Counted from the stretch's first letter, positions 7,857 to 17,268 are shown. The stretch: DNA of 64,000 nt from Luteipulveratus flavus (GCF_029439465.1 NZ_JAROAV010000028.1:186001-250000); one strand, 5' to 3'. Numbers and translations: made by a program. Notes: generated by a model not told the origin, from the sequence alone.

Positions 7857-8672
7857 GTGAGCGCCTGGCTGGGAAAGGGCGTCGTCGTCACCGGCGCCGC
7901 CCGCGGGATCGGCCGCGCGATCGCCACTCGGCTGCACGCCGAGGGCGCGCGGCTCGTCGTGGCCGACGTCCTCGACGAGCCGCTGGCCGCGCTCGCCGGC
8001 GAGCTGGACGCCGTCGCCGTACCCGGTGACTGCGCGTCCGAGGCCGGCGCCGCACGGCTGGTCGACCAGGCCCGGGAAGCGCTCGGGTCGATCGATGTGT
8101 GGGTCGGCAACGCCGGCGTGCTGCGCGGGCTGGAGCTGGACCGGACCAGCGAGGACGACTGGGCGACGTCCTGGGACGTCAACGTCATGGCGCACGTCCG
8201 CGCCGCCCGGCTGCTGCTGCCGGACTGGCTGGAGCGCGGCGAGGGCCGGTTCGTGGTGACCGCCTCCGCCGCCGGGCTGCTCACCATGCTGGGCGCACCG
8301 GCGTACAGCGTGACCAAGCACGCGACCGAGTCGTTCGCGGAGTGGCTCGCGGCGACGTACGGCCACCGCGGCGTGAGCGTCCACGCCATCTGCCCGCAGG
8401 GCGTGCGCACCGAGATGTACGACCAGCCGGGCAGCGCCGTCCTCACCGACATCGTCGGCCACGACGGCGCGCTCGCACCCGAGGCGGTGGCCGACGCCCT
8501 CGTGGACGCCGTCGCCGCCGAGCGCTTCCTCGTCCTGCCGCACCCGGAGGTGCAGGACTACCTCGCCTTCCGTGCCACCCGGACCGACCGGTGGCTCGCG
8601 GGCATGCAGGCGCTGCAGGCTCGCGTCGACGACGCATCTGCCACGATCGATCAACCCGACACCAAGGAGTGA
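7857..8672 (+). CDS. SDR-family oxidoreductase (second of three)
   Basis: A 271-residue short-chain dehydrogenase with TGAARGIG near residue 12, GNAG in place of NNAG, catalytic Ser in TASAAG and YSVTK. It differs from the first and third SDRs by a longer C-terminus (LPHPEVQDYLAFRA, then WLAGMQALQARV) of the kind seen in SDRs with bulky hydrophobic substrates. A GTG start one base after the preceding stop shows tight coupling. It is probably cytoplasmic and NAD(P)(H)-dependent, substrate unknown. Confidence 0.87.
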   Translation: MSAWLGKGVVVTGAARGIGRAIATRLHAEGARLVVADVLDEPLAALAGELDAVAVPGDCASEAGAARLVDQAREALGSIDVWVGNAGVLRGLELDRTSEDDWATSWDVNVMAHVRAARLLLPDWLERGEGRFVVTASAAGLLTMLGAPAYSVTKHATESFAEWLAATYGHRGVSVHAICPQGVRTEMYDQPGSAVLTDIVGHDGALAPEAVADALVDAVAAERFLVLPHPEVQDYLAFRATRTDRWLAGMQALQARVDDASATIDQPDTKE

Positions 8673-8677
8673 CCTGA

Positions 8678-9433
8678 ATGCCTGAGACCCGTACCGCCAT
8701 CGTCACCGGCTCCGCGCGCGGCATCGGCGCGGCCGTCGCCAAGCGCCTGGCCAAGGACGGCCTGCAGGTGGCCGTGATCGACCTGGACGAGGCCGCCTCG
8801 CAGAAGGTCGCCGACGAGATCACCGCCGACGGCGGCAAGGCCGTCGGCATCGGCTGCGACGTCAGCGACGAGGCCGCCGTCACCGCGGCCGTCGAGCGGG
8901 TCGCGTCCGAGCTGGGCGCGCCGACCGTGCTGGTCAACAACGCGGGCGTGCTGCGCGACAACCTCATCTTCAAGATGAGCGCCGACGACTGGGACACCGT
9001 CATGAACGTGCACCTGCGCGGCTCGTTCCTGATGACGCGCGCCGTCCAGAAGCACATGACCGACGCGAAGTTCGGTCGCATCGTCAACCTGTCCTCGACG
9101 TCCGCACAGGGCAACCGCGGTCAGGTGAACTACTCCGCCGCGAAGGCCGGCCTGCAGGGCTTCACCAAGACGCTGGCCATCGAGCTCGGCAAGTTCAACG
9201 TGACGGCCAACGCGATCGCGCCGGGGTTCATCGCCACCGACATGACCGCCGCGACCGCCGAGCGCGTCGGCATGGAGTTCGAGGCGTTCAAGGCTGCTGC
9301 GGCGCAGCAGATCCCGGTGCAGCGCGTCGGCACGCCCGAGGACATCGCGGCCGCGGCGTCTTTCTTCGTCAGCGAGGAGGCCGGGTTCGTCTCCGGTCAG
9401 GTGCTGTACGTCGCCGGCGGACCGCAGGACTGA
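8678..9433 (+). CDS. SDR-family oxidoreductase, FabG-like (third of three)
   Basis: A 251-residue classical SDR with TGSARGIG, LVNNAGVLRD, Ser in NLSSTSAQG and YSAAK, ending VSGQVLYVAGG. It is the closest of the three to 3-oxoacyl-ACP/CoA reductases (FabG, FadB-type), so NADP(H)-dependent interconversion of 3-oxo- and 3-hydroxyacyl thioesters is the likely activity. It follows the second SDR by five bases and has GGAGTGA upstream of its ATG. It is followed four bases later by the MaoC hydratase, a common pairing in beta-oxidation-like clusters. Confidence 0.9.
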   Translation: MPETRTAIVTGSARGIGAAVAKRLAKDGLQVAVIDLDEAASQKVADEITADGGKAVGIGCDVSDEAAVTAAVERVASELGAPTVLVNNAGVLRDNLIFKMSADDWDTVMNVHLRGSFLMTRAVQKHMTDAKFGRIVNLSSTSAQGNRGQVNYSAAKAGLQGFTKTLAIELGKFNVTANAIAPGFIATDMTAATAERVGMEFEAFKAAAAQQIPVQRVGTPEDIAAAASFFVSEEAGFVSGQVLYVAGGPQD

Positions 9434-9436
9434 GTC

Positions 9437-9889
9437 ATGCGTCGTTTCAACGGTATCGACGACGCCAAGAGCGCCGTCGGCGAGCACCTCGGCTTCAGCG
9501 AGTGGCACCAGGTCACGCAGGAGGCCGTCGACCAGTTCGCCGAGGCGACCGGGGACCACCAGTGGATCCACGTCGACGTCGAGAAGGCGAAGACGGGTCC
9601 GTTCGGCGGCACCATCGCGCACGGCTACCTCACGCTGTCCCTGGTCCCGATGCTCGTCGGACAGGTCTACACCGTCGAGGGAGTCTCGATGGGCGTGAAC
9701 TACGGCGCGAACAAGGTCCGCTTCCCCACCCCGGTGCCGGTCGGCTCGAAGGTACGGGCGGGCGTGGAGATGCTGGCCATCGACCAGGCGTCGCTCGGCT
9801 ACCAGGCCACGATCAAGGTCACCGTCGAGCTCGAGGGCGCCGACAAGCCCGCGTGCGTCGCGGAGAACCTGTTCCTCATCGTCCCGTGA
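9437..9889 (+). CDS. MaoC-family (R)-specific enoyl-CoA hydratase
   Basis: A 150-residue single hot-dog domain. The hydratase-2 motif is intact: FAEATGDHQWIHVD supplies the Asp/His pair and PFGGTIAHGYLTL supplies the loop. It would hydrate a trans-2-enoyl-CoA to the (R)-3-hydroxyacyl-CoA, the step between the acyl-CoA dehydrogenase and an SDR of the same operon. It is the last gene of the operon and ends 17 bp from a convergent gene. No thiolase or acyl-CoA ligase is present, so the pathway is incomplete within the window. Confidence 0.92.
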   Translation: MRRFNGIDDAKSAVGEHLGFSEWHQVTQEAVDQFAEATGDHQWIHVDVEKAKTGPFGGTIAHGYLTLSLVPMLVGQVYTVEGVSMGVNYGANKVRFPTPVPVGSKVRAGVEMLAIDQASLGYQATIKVTVELEGADKPACVAENLFLIVP

Positions 9890-9906
9890 CGTCGTCGCGG
9901 GTCGCC

Positions 9907-10908
9907 TCAGAGCCGGCCCGCGGCGGCGAGGACCGCGAGCGCCTTGACCGTCACCCAGGGGTTCGGCGTCCGCCGATCGGCCGCTCCCCAGTCGACGTAG
10001 TCGATGGACGCTCCGGGCTCCGTCCCGACGCCGCGGTAGTAGCGCCCCTGGGCCGACCACCACCCGCTCGGAAGTCGTTGCTGTTCCAGCAGGTCCAGCG
10101 CCTGGGCGCACCGCTCGTCGCGGAGCAGACCGAGCTCGTCCAGCGCGACGAGTCCGACCAGCAGCCCGTAGTGCCAGTACGCGGGGTACCGCAGGCGCAA
10201 CCAGTCGCGATGGCCGGGCTGGTCCGACGAGCGCCGCAGGACGACCCGCCGCGCCAGCAGCACCTCCGCCGCGCGGCGGGCCGCCCCCGCCGCGGTCTCG
10301 TCGTCGGCGTCCACGGCATAGGCGTGCAGGCCGCGCATCGGCAACCAGGTCTCGTGGGCCGAGCTGCTGATCGCGTGGGTGTGCCGGTCGCAGTTCCAGC
10401 CGCCGTCGTCCCACTGCCAGCGCCGCAGCATGCCGGCGAGTGTCACGACCCGCTCGTCCTGCGGCCCGAGCCGGACGGCCGACAGCAGTGCACTGCCCTG
10501 CAGCGACGCGTGGACGCGGTGCCGTCCGGCGACGACGGGCACGACCGATCCGGAGGACCGGCCGATCAGCACCTGCGAGCGGCGGAAGTACGGGGCCGTC
10601 CACGCGGTCAGCACCTCGTCCAGCAGCGGCTGGACCTCCGCCTGCCCCGACGGGTACCCCAGCTCGGTCAGATGGGCCAGCACCCAGTGCGCCCCACGCC
10701 ACTTGCCGTAGGTGTCCGGCCGGAGCTCGGCGTGACCGTCGAGCAGTGCGCGGACCCGGACGGACTCGCGGATCTCGCCTCGCAACCGGACACAGGCCGG
10801 CGAGCCGTCGTCCTCGTGCAGGACCGTCGTTCGCGTCAACCAGCGGATCGAGGGTTCGTCGTGCTCCAGCAGGTCGTCGACGACCTGGGCACGGACCGCG
10901 GTGGTCAT
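9907..10908 (-). CDS. Alpha/alpha-barrel (prenyltransferase/squalene-cyclase-like) protein of unknown function
   Basis: A 333-residue soluble protein made almost entirely of helix pairs. QW-like turns such as RWQWDDGGWNCD, LPSGWWSAQ and YGKWRGAHWVLAHL resemble the terpenoid cyclase/prenyltransferase barrel. The acidic cyclase signature DXDD is not evident, so a terpene cyclase activity is not supported. Similar proteins are often annotated only as hypothetical with squalene-cyclase-like repeats. It begins 36 bases after the HIT gene on the same strand and is probably the last gene of the peptidase operon. Confidence 0.65.
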   Translation of the reverse strand: MTTAVRAQVVDDLLEHDEPSIRWLTRTTVLHEDDGSPACVRLRGEIRESVRVRALLDGHAELRPDTYGKWRGAHWVLAHLTELGYPSGQAEVQPLLDEVLTAWTAPYFRRSQVLIGRSSGSVVPVVAGRHRVHASLQGSALLSAVRLGPQDERVVTLAGMLRRWQWDDGGWNCDRHTHAISSSAHETWLPMRGLHAYAVDADDETAAGAARRAAEVLLARRVVLRRSSDQPGHRDWLRLRYPAYWHYGLLVGLVALDELGLLRDERCAQALDLLEQQRLPSGWWSAQGRYYRGVGTEPGASIDYVDWGAADRRTPNPWVTVKALAVLAAAGRL

Positions 10909-10944
10909 GGGCCTGAACGTACTCCTGGTGGAGCCGCGTGCCCA

Positions 10945-11442
10945 TCATCTGCGCGGGGCGGGGTCCTCCTGCACGTCCGTGGTCCGGGTCAGGCGACTGG
11001 CGATCGCGGCGCGCAACGGGTCGTGCTGGGGGCCGAGCGCAGTGGTCGGGTCGCTCCACCGTTCCCGTGGGTACCACCAGACCGGGCCGCCGATGATGTC
11101 GGCGGGCTCCCACTCGTAGCGCGGGAAGATGTGCGTGTGCAGGTACGGGTCGGTGTTGCCGAGGATCTCGATGTTGACGCGGCGGAACGCGGGATCCGCT
11201 GACGCACAGGCTTGCTCGACCGCAGTGGACAGGCGCTCGACACTCTCCAGGTAGGCCAGGCGCTGCTCGCGTGGCAGATCCGTGAGCCGGCCGACCGCCG
11301 GGTCGTCGGTCAGCAGGACGCAGTAGCCGGGCAGCCACTGCACGTCGCCGATGACCGCGAACGACTCGGGCAGTCGGGCGAGGACCGTCGGGTTCTCACC
11401 CCGATAGGCCGCGGTGATCCGGTCCCGTCTCCAGTCCTGCAC
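10945..11442 (-). CDS. HIT-family hydrolase/transferase
   Basis: A 165-residue histidine-triad protein. The motif is YLHTHIFPRYEW with His102 and His104; a Phe-Pro replaces the final residues of the common HxHxHxx. Asn and Asp residues in RVNIEILGNTDPY precede it. HIT proteins hydrolyse or transfer nucleotidyl groups from AMP-lysine or dinucleoside polyphosphate-like substrates. The GTG start at 11442 has GGCGGGAG upstream and overlaps the end of the serine hydrolase gene by 47 bases, so the two are coupled. Confidence 0.85.
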   Translation of the reverse strand: MQDWRRDRITAAYRGENPTVLARLPESFAVIGDVQWLPGYCVLLTDDPAVGRLTDLPREQRLAYLESVERLSTAVEQACASADPAFRRVNIEILGNTDPYLHTHIFPRYEWEPADIIGGPVWWYPRERWSDPTTALGPQHDPLRAAIASRLTRTTDVQEDPAPRR

Positions 11443-12211
11443 GACGAATCTCCCGCCCGATCAGGCGCATCCGAGCGAGCACCTCATCACGATGATCGGC
11501 GTCGCCCTCCCAGCTGGCCAGGACAGCGTAGGCGACGGTGCGTCCACCGAGCGTGACGAGACCGACGTCGGCCCGTACGGAGCTGTCGGTGCCGGTCTTG
11601 TTCAGCAGCAGCACATCTCGATCCGGGTCGGCGTGCGCGAGCGGGTCGAGACCGAACGCCGCGGCGACCATCGACAGGTCGCTTCCGAGCGCCAGCCAGT
11701 CGCGCACCGTCGGCTGGACGGTGCCGTCGTGCAGCAGGCGGAGGTACCGGACGACCGAGCGTGCGGACGCGCGGGACAGCGTCGGCGCGACGCCGGGCTG
11801 CGACGGGTCGCGGGCCTCACGGACCCGGTCCAGCAACGCCATCGGCGCCAGGTCGTGCTCGCTCGCGAACCTCGCCACTGCGTCCAGCCCGACGTGGCGC
11901 AGCAGCACGTTGGTCGCCAGGTTGTCGCTCACCGCGCCGACGAGCCGGCACGCGTCCACCACCGAGAGGTCACGCTGGTCGAGTGCGTGCCACAAGCCGG
12001 AGTCGCGGACGAATTCACCACTGTCCCAGCGAAGTCGCTCGGTCGGATCCTGCTCGCCGGAGGCGATCCGCTCGGCGATGACGGCGAGCAGGATCAGCTT
12101 GCCCACCGACGCCGTACGCAGCACCTCGTCAGGGGTCTCCGACCACCACGGCTCACCGCCCGGGCCGTCCAGCGGCTCGACGTGGATGCCCCAGCTGACG
12201 GAGCCACTCAT
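11396..12211 (-). CDS. Cytoplasmic serine hydrolase of the class A beta-lactamase fold
   Basis: A 271-residue protein carrying the three penicillin-recognising motifs in order: S35-V-G-K38 (TASVGKLILL), S95-D-N97 (GAVSDNLAT) and K205-T-G207 (LLNKTGTDS). It has no signal peptide or membrane segment, and no clear ExxLN omega-loop glutamate, so it is unlikely to be an exported antibiotic-degrading enzyme. It may be an intracellular esterase or peptidase. The ATG overlaps the stop of the upstream PepN gene (ATGA), tying it to peptide metabolism. Substrate is unknown. Confidence 0.85.
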   Translation of the reverse strand: MSGSVSWGIHVEPLDGPGGEPWWSETPDEVLRTASVGKLILLAVIAERIASGEQDPTERLRWDSGEFVRDSGLWHALDQRDLSVVDACRLVGAVSDNLATNVLLRHVGLDAVARFASEHDLAPMALLDRVREARDPSQPGVAPTLSRASARSVVRYLRLLHDGTVQPTVRDWLALGSDLSMVAAAFGLDPLAHADPDRDVLLLNKTGTDSSVRADVGLVTLGGRTVAYAVLASWEGDADHRDEVLARMRLIGREIRRAGLETGPDHRGLSG

Positions 12212-14706
12212 CCGGCGAATCGCTCCAGAGAGCGCAGCGCGTCGTCGAGGTGCGACCGGGCGTCGACCATCGCCCGGCGGACCGCCGGTGAGAGGTCCGT
12301 GCGAGCCAGCGCCGCGTCGGCCGCGTCCCGGGTCGCCGGGGTGACCACCGGCCACGGGAACGTCAGCTCCGCTACCCGCTGCAGGGCGTCCTCACCGACC
12401 CACTGCACCATCGCGGGCACGTCCGCGAAGTAGCGGTCGACGTACGGCTCCAGCAGGTCTCGCTGCGAGGTGCGCCAGAAGCCGGTGGCGAGGAAGTTGA
12501 GCTCGTAGTTGGAGCGCCCGGTCTGCTCGGTGATCTGCTGCCAAGCCCACGACTTGGCGGCATCCGTCGGCGCAGAAGCCTTGGCGCGCAACGCGTTACG
12601 GTCACCGCTCATCGTCCGGTCCTGCTCGTGGACCGCGTCGATCTCGCGGTCCCCGGCCTCGCCGAGCACGACCAGCCTCGTCACCGCCGCCCAGCGGATG
12701 TCGTCGTCGCTCTCGAGGCCCACCGGCAGCTGCTCTCCGTGCGACCAGGCGCGCAGCAGGTCGGTGTCGCTGGTCGTGGCCGCGAGCAGCCGCGCCGCCA
12801 CGAGGGACTCGGGCGACCCCGGCTGGTGCCGGTCGAGCACCTGCTGCGCGGCGTGTGCACGGTCGGCCCGGATGCCGTCCTGCTCCTCCTGCCGGACGGC
12901 GCTGAGCACCGGCGGACCGAGGTGACGCGGCACCGTCGCCAGGATCGTCAGGGAGCGCTCCAGCGGCCAGGCCTGCATGAACACCCGGTGCACGTGGCGA
13001 GGATCGACGCTCGCCGTACGGACGCCGTCCAGGAGGGCACCCCAGACGACCACCCGCGCCGGGTCGTCCGGCACCGACGCGAGGTGGTCCGGCAGCGCCG
13101 CCTGCGTCGCCGGGTCGAGCTCGACCATGGCCCAGGTCAGGTCGGAGGCGTTGGGCACCAGGACATCGGGTCGTCCGCTCGCCGTGACCTCCACGGTCGC
13201 CGGCTGACCGGCCCAGGCGGTCGTCTCGCCGGTGAGAACCGTTGCCTCGCCGGCGTATCCGGCGACGTCCACCCGGTGCGGGCGGTGCGCCGGGTGGTCC
13301 TGCGGCGAGCGTACGGTGACGGTCGCCGAGCTCACCTCGCCATCGCTGTCACGCTCGTCGAGCCGGACGGCGATCGTGTCGCGGCCCTCGGTACGCAGCC
13401 AGGCCTGAGCCCAATCCTGCAGGTCCGTCCCGCTCGACCGCTCCATGGCGGACAGGAAGTCGGCGAACGCGGCGTTGCCGTGGCGGTGCTCGGCGAGGTA
13501 CGCACGGATGCCGGCCACGAACGCCTCGTCGCCGATGAACGCGATCAGCTGGCGCAGCACAGATGCGCCCTTGGCGTAGGAGATGCCGTCGAAGTTCATC
13601 AGCGCCGACGCCGCGTCGGGTGCCTCGCCGCCGGCCACCGGGTGGGTCGACGGCGTGTGCTCGACGCCGTACCCCCACAGCTTGCGGACGATGCCGAAGT
13701 CGACCCAGCTCTCCGCGAACTCCGTTGCGGCGTCGAGGGTCCGGTGCGACATGTACTCGGCGAACGACTCGTTCAGCCACAGGTCGTCCCACCAGCGCAG
13801 GGTCACCATGTCGCCGAACCACATGTGCGCCATCTCGTGGGCGATGGTGCTGCTGCGGGTCATCACGTCGTTGCGGGTGTACGCGCCCCGGAAGACGTAC
13901 TGGTCGCGGAACGTCACGCAGCCGGGGTTCTCCATGGCGCCGGCGTTGAACTCCGGCACGAACACCTGGTGGTACTCGCCGTACTCGTACGGCACCCCGA
14001 ACAGCTGGTCGTAGTAGTCGAACGACTGCTTGGTCACCTCGAGGATCTGCGGTGCCTGCTCGCGCAGCTCATCTTCCAGCGACGCCCGGACGTGCACGCC
14101 GAGCGGGACTCCGCGGTGCTCGTCGTGCACCGAGACGTACGGACCGGCGCAGACCGTGACGAAGTACGTCGCCAGCGGCTTGGTCGTGGAGAGCCGCCAC
14201 TCCCCCGGTGACGTCCGCGTCGGGTCACCGTTGCCGAGCACGATCCAGTCCTGCGGGGCGCGCACAGTGACGTCGTACGGCGCCTTGAGGTCGGGCTGGT
14301 CGAAGCAGGCGAACACCTTCGGCGCCGCGTCCAGGAAGAGGTGCCCGTAGACGTAGTGACGTCCGTCGGCGTGGTCGACCGCGCGGTGCAGGCCCTGCCC
14401 GTCCCGGCTGTACGCCATCGTGGCGCGCACCTGCAGCGTGCACCGCTCCGGCAGGTCGGTCAGCGTGAGGCGTCGGCCGTCGATCCGGGAGGGGTCGATC
14501 GGGTCGTCGTTCAGGGTGATCGAGTGGACGCGCACCGCGTCGAGGTCCAGGAACGTGGACCCGCCCGGCTCGCGGCAGGTGAAGTCGATCGTGCTCGTCG
14601 ACTCGAACGTCTCCTCACCGGTGTCCAGGTCGAGGTGGACGGTGTACCCGGTGACGTCGAGCAGCGCGGCGCGCGCGTGGGCCTCCGTACGCAGCAGCGA
14701 CGTCAC
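12208..14706 (-). CDS. pepN: Aminopeptidase N (M1 family), downstream paralogue
   Basis: An 832-residue cytoplasmic zinc aminopeptidase of normal actinobacterial PepN length. The exopeptidase motif is NAGAMENPG. Zinc ligands are His290 and His294 (HEMAH) with Glu313 in WLNESFAEY. The C-terminal half is the ERAP1/ARM-type helical domain. It releases N-terminal residues from peptides. I start at the GTG at 14706, which overlaps the stop of the upstream PepN paralogue by four bases; longer frames only read through that gene in another phase. The two proteins align collinearly from their first residues. Confidence 0.95.
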   Translation of the reverse strand: MTSLLRTEAHARAALLDVTGYTVHLDLDTGEETFESTSTIDFTCREPGGSTFLDLDAVRVHSITLNDDPIDPSRIDGRRLTLTDLPERCTLQVRATMAYSRDGQGLHRAVDHADGRHYVYGHLFLDAAPKVFACFDQPDLKAPYDVTVRAPQDWIVLGNGDPTRTSPGEWRLSTTKPLATYFVTVCAGPYVSVHDEHRGVPLGVHVRASLEDELREQAPQILEVTKQSFDYYDQLFGVPYEYGEYHQVFVPEFNAGAMENPGCVTFRDQYVFRGAYTRNDVMTRSSTIAHEMAHMWFGDMVTLRWWDDLWLNESFAEYMSHRTLDAATEFAESWVDFGIVRKLWGYGVEHTPSTHPVAGGEAPDAASALMNFDGISYAKGASVLRQLIAFIGDEAFVAGIRAYLAEHRHGNAAFADFLSAMERSSGTDLQDWAQAWLRTEGRDTIAVRLDERDSDGEVSSATVTVRSPQDHPAHRPHRVDVAGYAGEATVLTGETTAWAGQPATVEVTASGRPDVLVPNASDLTWAMVELDPATQAALPDHLASVPDDPARVVVWGALLDGVRTASVDPRHVHRVFMQAWPLERSLTILATVPRHLGPPVLSAVRQEEQDGIRADRAHAAQQVLDRHQPGSPESLVAARLLAATTSDTDLLRAWSHGEQLPVGLESDDDIRWAAVTRLVVLGEAGDREIDAVHEQDRTMSGDRNALRAKASAPTDAAKSWAWQQITEQTGRSNYELNFLATGFWRTSQRDLLEPYVDRYFADVPAMVQWVGEDALQRVAELTFPWPVVTPATRDAADAALARTDLSPAVRRAMVDARSHLDDALRSLERFAG

Positions 14707-17219
14707 GCGGGAACCCCACTCAACGCTGGGAACGCCTCGCGCGACGCGAGCACCTCGGTGAGCCGGCCGCTCATGTCGGTGTAGACCTTGCCCAGGACGG
14801 CCGGCAGATCGGTGTTGGCCACGGCCGCGCGGGTGCGCTTGAGGGTCAGCGGCTCCACCACCGCCAGCGGGTAGGCGACGTACGCCAGCGACATCAGTGA
14901 GAAGCCGGTGATCGTGCGCGACAGGTCCTTCATCGCACCGAAGTAGCGCTCGACGTACGGCTGCACCAGGGCGGGCTCGGGCGTCACCCAGAACGTGCCG
15001 GCCACCGCGTCCCGCTCCTCGGCGGACAGGTCGGACTCGCCGAACACCTGGTCCCAGGCCCACTCCTTCGCCTCCGCCGTGGGCCGCACCGCCTTGGCCG
15101 ACAGGGCGCTGAGGTGGCCGGAGACGGTGTTGTCCTGCTCGGCGAGGCGGTCGATCTCTGCCGCGTCCAGCTCGTCCAGCCGCGCCAGCCGGACCGCGAC
15201 GGCCCAGCCGAACTCGGTGTCGCCGCGCAGCTGCTCCGGGCGGTCCTCGTCGGCGAGCCACCGGCGCAGCAACGCCGTGTCGGAGGAGGACCGGGCGACC
15301 AGCCGAGCGGCGGTGAGGGCGGTGGTGCCGGCAGGGTCGGCGGTGGCCAGCAGGCCGTGGCCGACGTCGGCCAGCCGGTCGCTCCAGTGCGCGCGCTCCG
15401 CCTCCGGCAGGTACAGGTCGCAGTACAGCTCACCGGCCCGACGTGCCACGAGCTCCAGGATCGAGGCGTTCTGCTCGCTCGGCAGCGAGGAGACGGCGAT
15501 CTCCAGCGCCGTCCTGGGGTCCACCTGGGCGCGGGCCACGCCGTTGTCCAGAGCCGCCCAGACGGCCGAGCGGGCCAGCGCGTCGGGGATGAGCGGCAGC
15601 TGCTCGGGCAGCGCCGCCGTGGTGGCCTCGTCATAGACGACCGCCGCGAAGGTGAGGTCGGCGGCGTTCGGGATCAGCACCGCGGGAGCGGTCGCCCCGG
15701 CGAAGGAGGAGATCCGCTGCTCGGGCTGCTTGAGCTCGACCTGCTCGGAGAGGACGACCTCGCCGTCGGTGAAGCCGGTGAGGTCCAGGACGTGCGGCCG
15801 CTCGGCCGGGAAGTCCGACGGCGGGGTCCGCCGCAGCGTCACCTCGGTGAGGGCACCGTCCTGCGCCGCGACGTCCAGACGCAGCGTGTCGGTGCCGGCG
15901 GTCTGCAGCCACGCGCGGGACCAGGTGCTGAGGTCGCGGCCGCTCGCCGAGGCCATCGCCCGCAGGAAGTCGCTCAGCGTGGCGTTGCCCCAGACGTGGT
16001 CGCGCAGGTAGGTCCGTACGCCCGCGAGGAAGGCGTCGTCACCCAGGTACGCGGCGAGCTGGCGCAGTGCGCTCGCGCCCTTGGCGTAGGAGATCATGTC
16101 GCAGTTCTGCAGCGCCGAGCTGACGTCAGGCGCCGGCATACCGGCGATCGGGTGCGTCGCCGGCGACCGGTCGTTGGTGTAGCCGGTGCTCTTGCGCGCC
16201 GCTCCGAAGTTGACCCACGCGTCGGTGAACCGGGTGGCCTCGGACAGGGCCCGGTAGGCCATGTACTCGGCGAACGACTCGTTCAGCCACAGGTCGTCCC
16301 ACCAGCGCATCGTGACCATGTCGCCGAACCACATGTGCGCCATCTCGTGGGCGATGACGTTCGCGCGCTCCAGCCGCTGCGCCTCGCTGATGGAGCCGAC
16401 GAAGACGTACTGGTCCCGGAAGGTGACGCAGCCGGGATTCTCCATCGCGCCGACACCCGGCGGCAGCTCGGGCACGAACGCCTGGTGGTACTGGCCGTAC
16501 GGGTACTCGATCTCGTAGGCGTCCCGGTAGTAGTCCAGGCACTCCTTGGTGATCTCCAGCATCTCGGGCGCCTGCTCCCGCAGCTGCCGCTCGAGGGAGG
16601 CGCGGGTGTGCAGCGCCAGCGGGATGCCGTCGTGCTCGTCGGTGACGCTGACGTACTCGCCGGCCACCAGGGTGACGTAGTACGGGGCCAGCGGGGGCGT
16701 CGTCGCCAGCCGCCAGTGCGTCTCGTCGACGCGCTCGGCCGCGCCGTTGCCGTACGCCACCCAGGCCTGCGGCACCGCCACCTCGATGTCGAACGGCGCC
16801 TTGAGGTCCGGCTGGTCGAAACAGGCGAACCAGCGGGGCGCGTCGGCCGGCGCGCTGAGCGCCTGGAGGTAGACCTTGTCGTCGGCCGGGTCGACCGCAC
16901 GGTGCAGCCCGGACCCGTCCCGGCTGTAGCGCATCGTGGCGCGGACGACGACCTCGTTCTCCGCGGCCAGGTCGGCGAGCACGACGCGGTTGTTCTCCAG
17001 CGCCGCCTCGACCGGCTCGCCGTTGAGCAGGACCGACTCGATCTGGACCGGACTGACGTCGATGAACGTCTCGGCACCCGGCTCACGGCAGGTGAAGGTC
17101 ACGGTCGTCGTCGACCCGAAGGTCTCCGTCCCCTGGTCGAGGTCGAGACGGACGTCGTACGCGCTGACGGTGATCAGGCTCGCGCGCCGTTGCGCTTCCT
17201 GCAGTGTGAGCGAGGGCAT
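14703..17219 (-). CDS. pepN: Aminopeptidase N (M1 family), upstream paralogue
   Basis: An 838-residue M1 zinc aminopeptidase. GVGAMENPG, HEMAH at 291-295 and the downstream Glu314 in WLNESFAEY are intact, so it should be active. I choose the ATG at 17219 because its N-terminus (MPSLTLQEAQRRA) aligns with that of the paralogue; a GTG three codons earlier is possible. It heads a coupled minus-strand set: pepN, pepN, serine hydrolase, HIT, barrel protein. It follows htpX by 49 bases and may be cotranscribed with it. It resembles the downstream copy throughout, which points to tandem duplication. Confidence 0.95.
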   Translation of the reverse strand: MPSLTLQEAQRRASLITVSAYDVRLDLDQGTETFGSTTTVTFTCREPGAETFIDVSPVQIESVLLNGEPVEAALENNRVVLADLAAENEVVVRATMRYSRDGSGLHRAVDPADDKVYLQALSAPADAPRWFACFDQPDLKAPFDIEVAVPQAWVAYGNGAAERVDETHWRLATTPPLAPYYVTLVAGEYVSVTDEHDGIPLALHTRASLERQLREQAPEMLEITKECLDYYRDAYEIEYPYGQYHQAFVPELPPGVGAMENPGCVTFRDQYVFVGSISEAQRLERANVIAHEMAHMWFGDMVTMRWWDDLWLNESFAEYMAYRALSEATRFTDAWVNFGAARKSTGYTNDRSPATHPIAGMPAPDVSSALQNCDMISYAKGASALRQLAAYLGDDAFLAGVRTYLRDHVWGNATLSDFLRAMASASGRDLSTWSRAWLQTAGTDTLRLDVAAQDGALTEVTLRRTPPSDFPAERPHVLDLTGFTDGEVVLSEQVELKQPEQRISSFAGATAPAVLIPNAADLTFAAVVYDEATTAALPEQLPLIPDALARSAVWAALDNGVARAQVDPRTALEIAVSSLPSEQNASILELVARRAGELYCDLYLPEAERAHWSDRLADVGHGLLATADPAGTTALTAARLVARSSSDTALLRRWLADEDRPEQLRGDTEFGWAVAVRLARLDELDAAEIDRLAEQDNTVSGHLSALSAKAVRPTAEAKEWAWDQVFGESDLSAEERDAVAGTFWVTPEPALVQPYVERYFGAMKDLSRTITGFSLMSLAYVAYPLAVVEPLTLKRTRAAVANTDLPAVLGKVYTDMSGRLTEVLASREAFPALSGVPA

Positions 17220-17268
17220 GAGCCCCACTCTTTCATTTGCACGCGCCCCACGGCCGCTGAGTTGTCGA

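Noticed and set aside
11396-12211. Antibiotic-resistance beta-lactamase
   Set aside because: It has the three serine-enzyme motifs but no export signal and no recognisable omega-loop glutamate, and its operon is one of peptidases.
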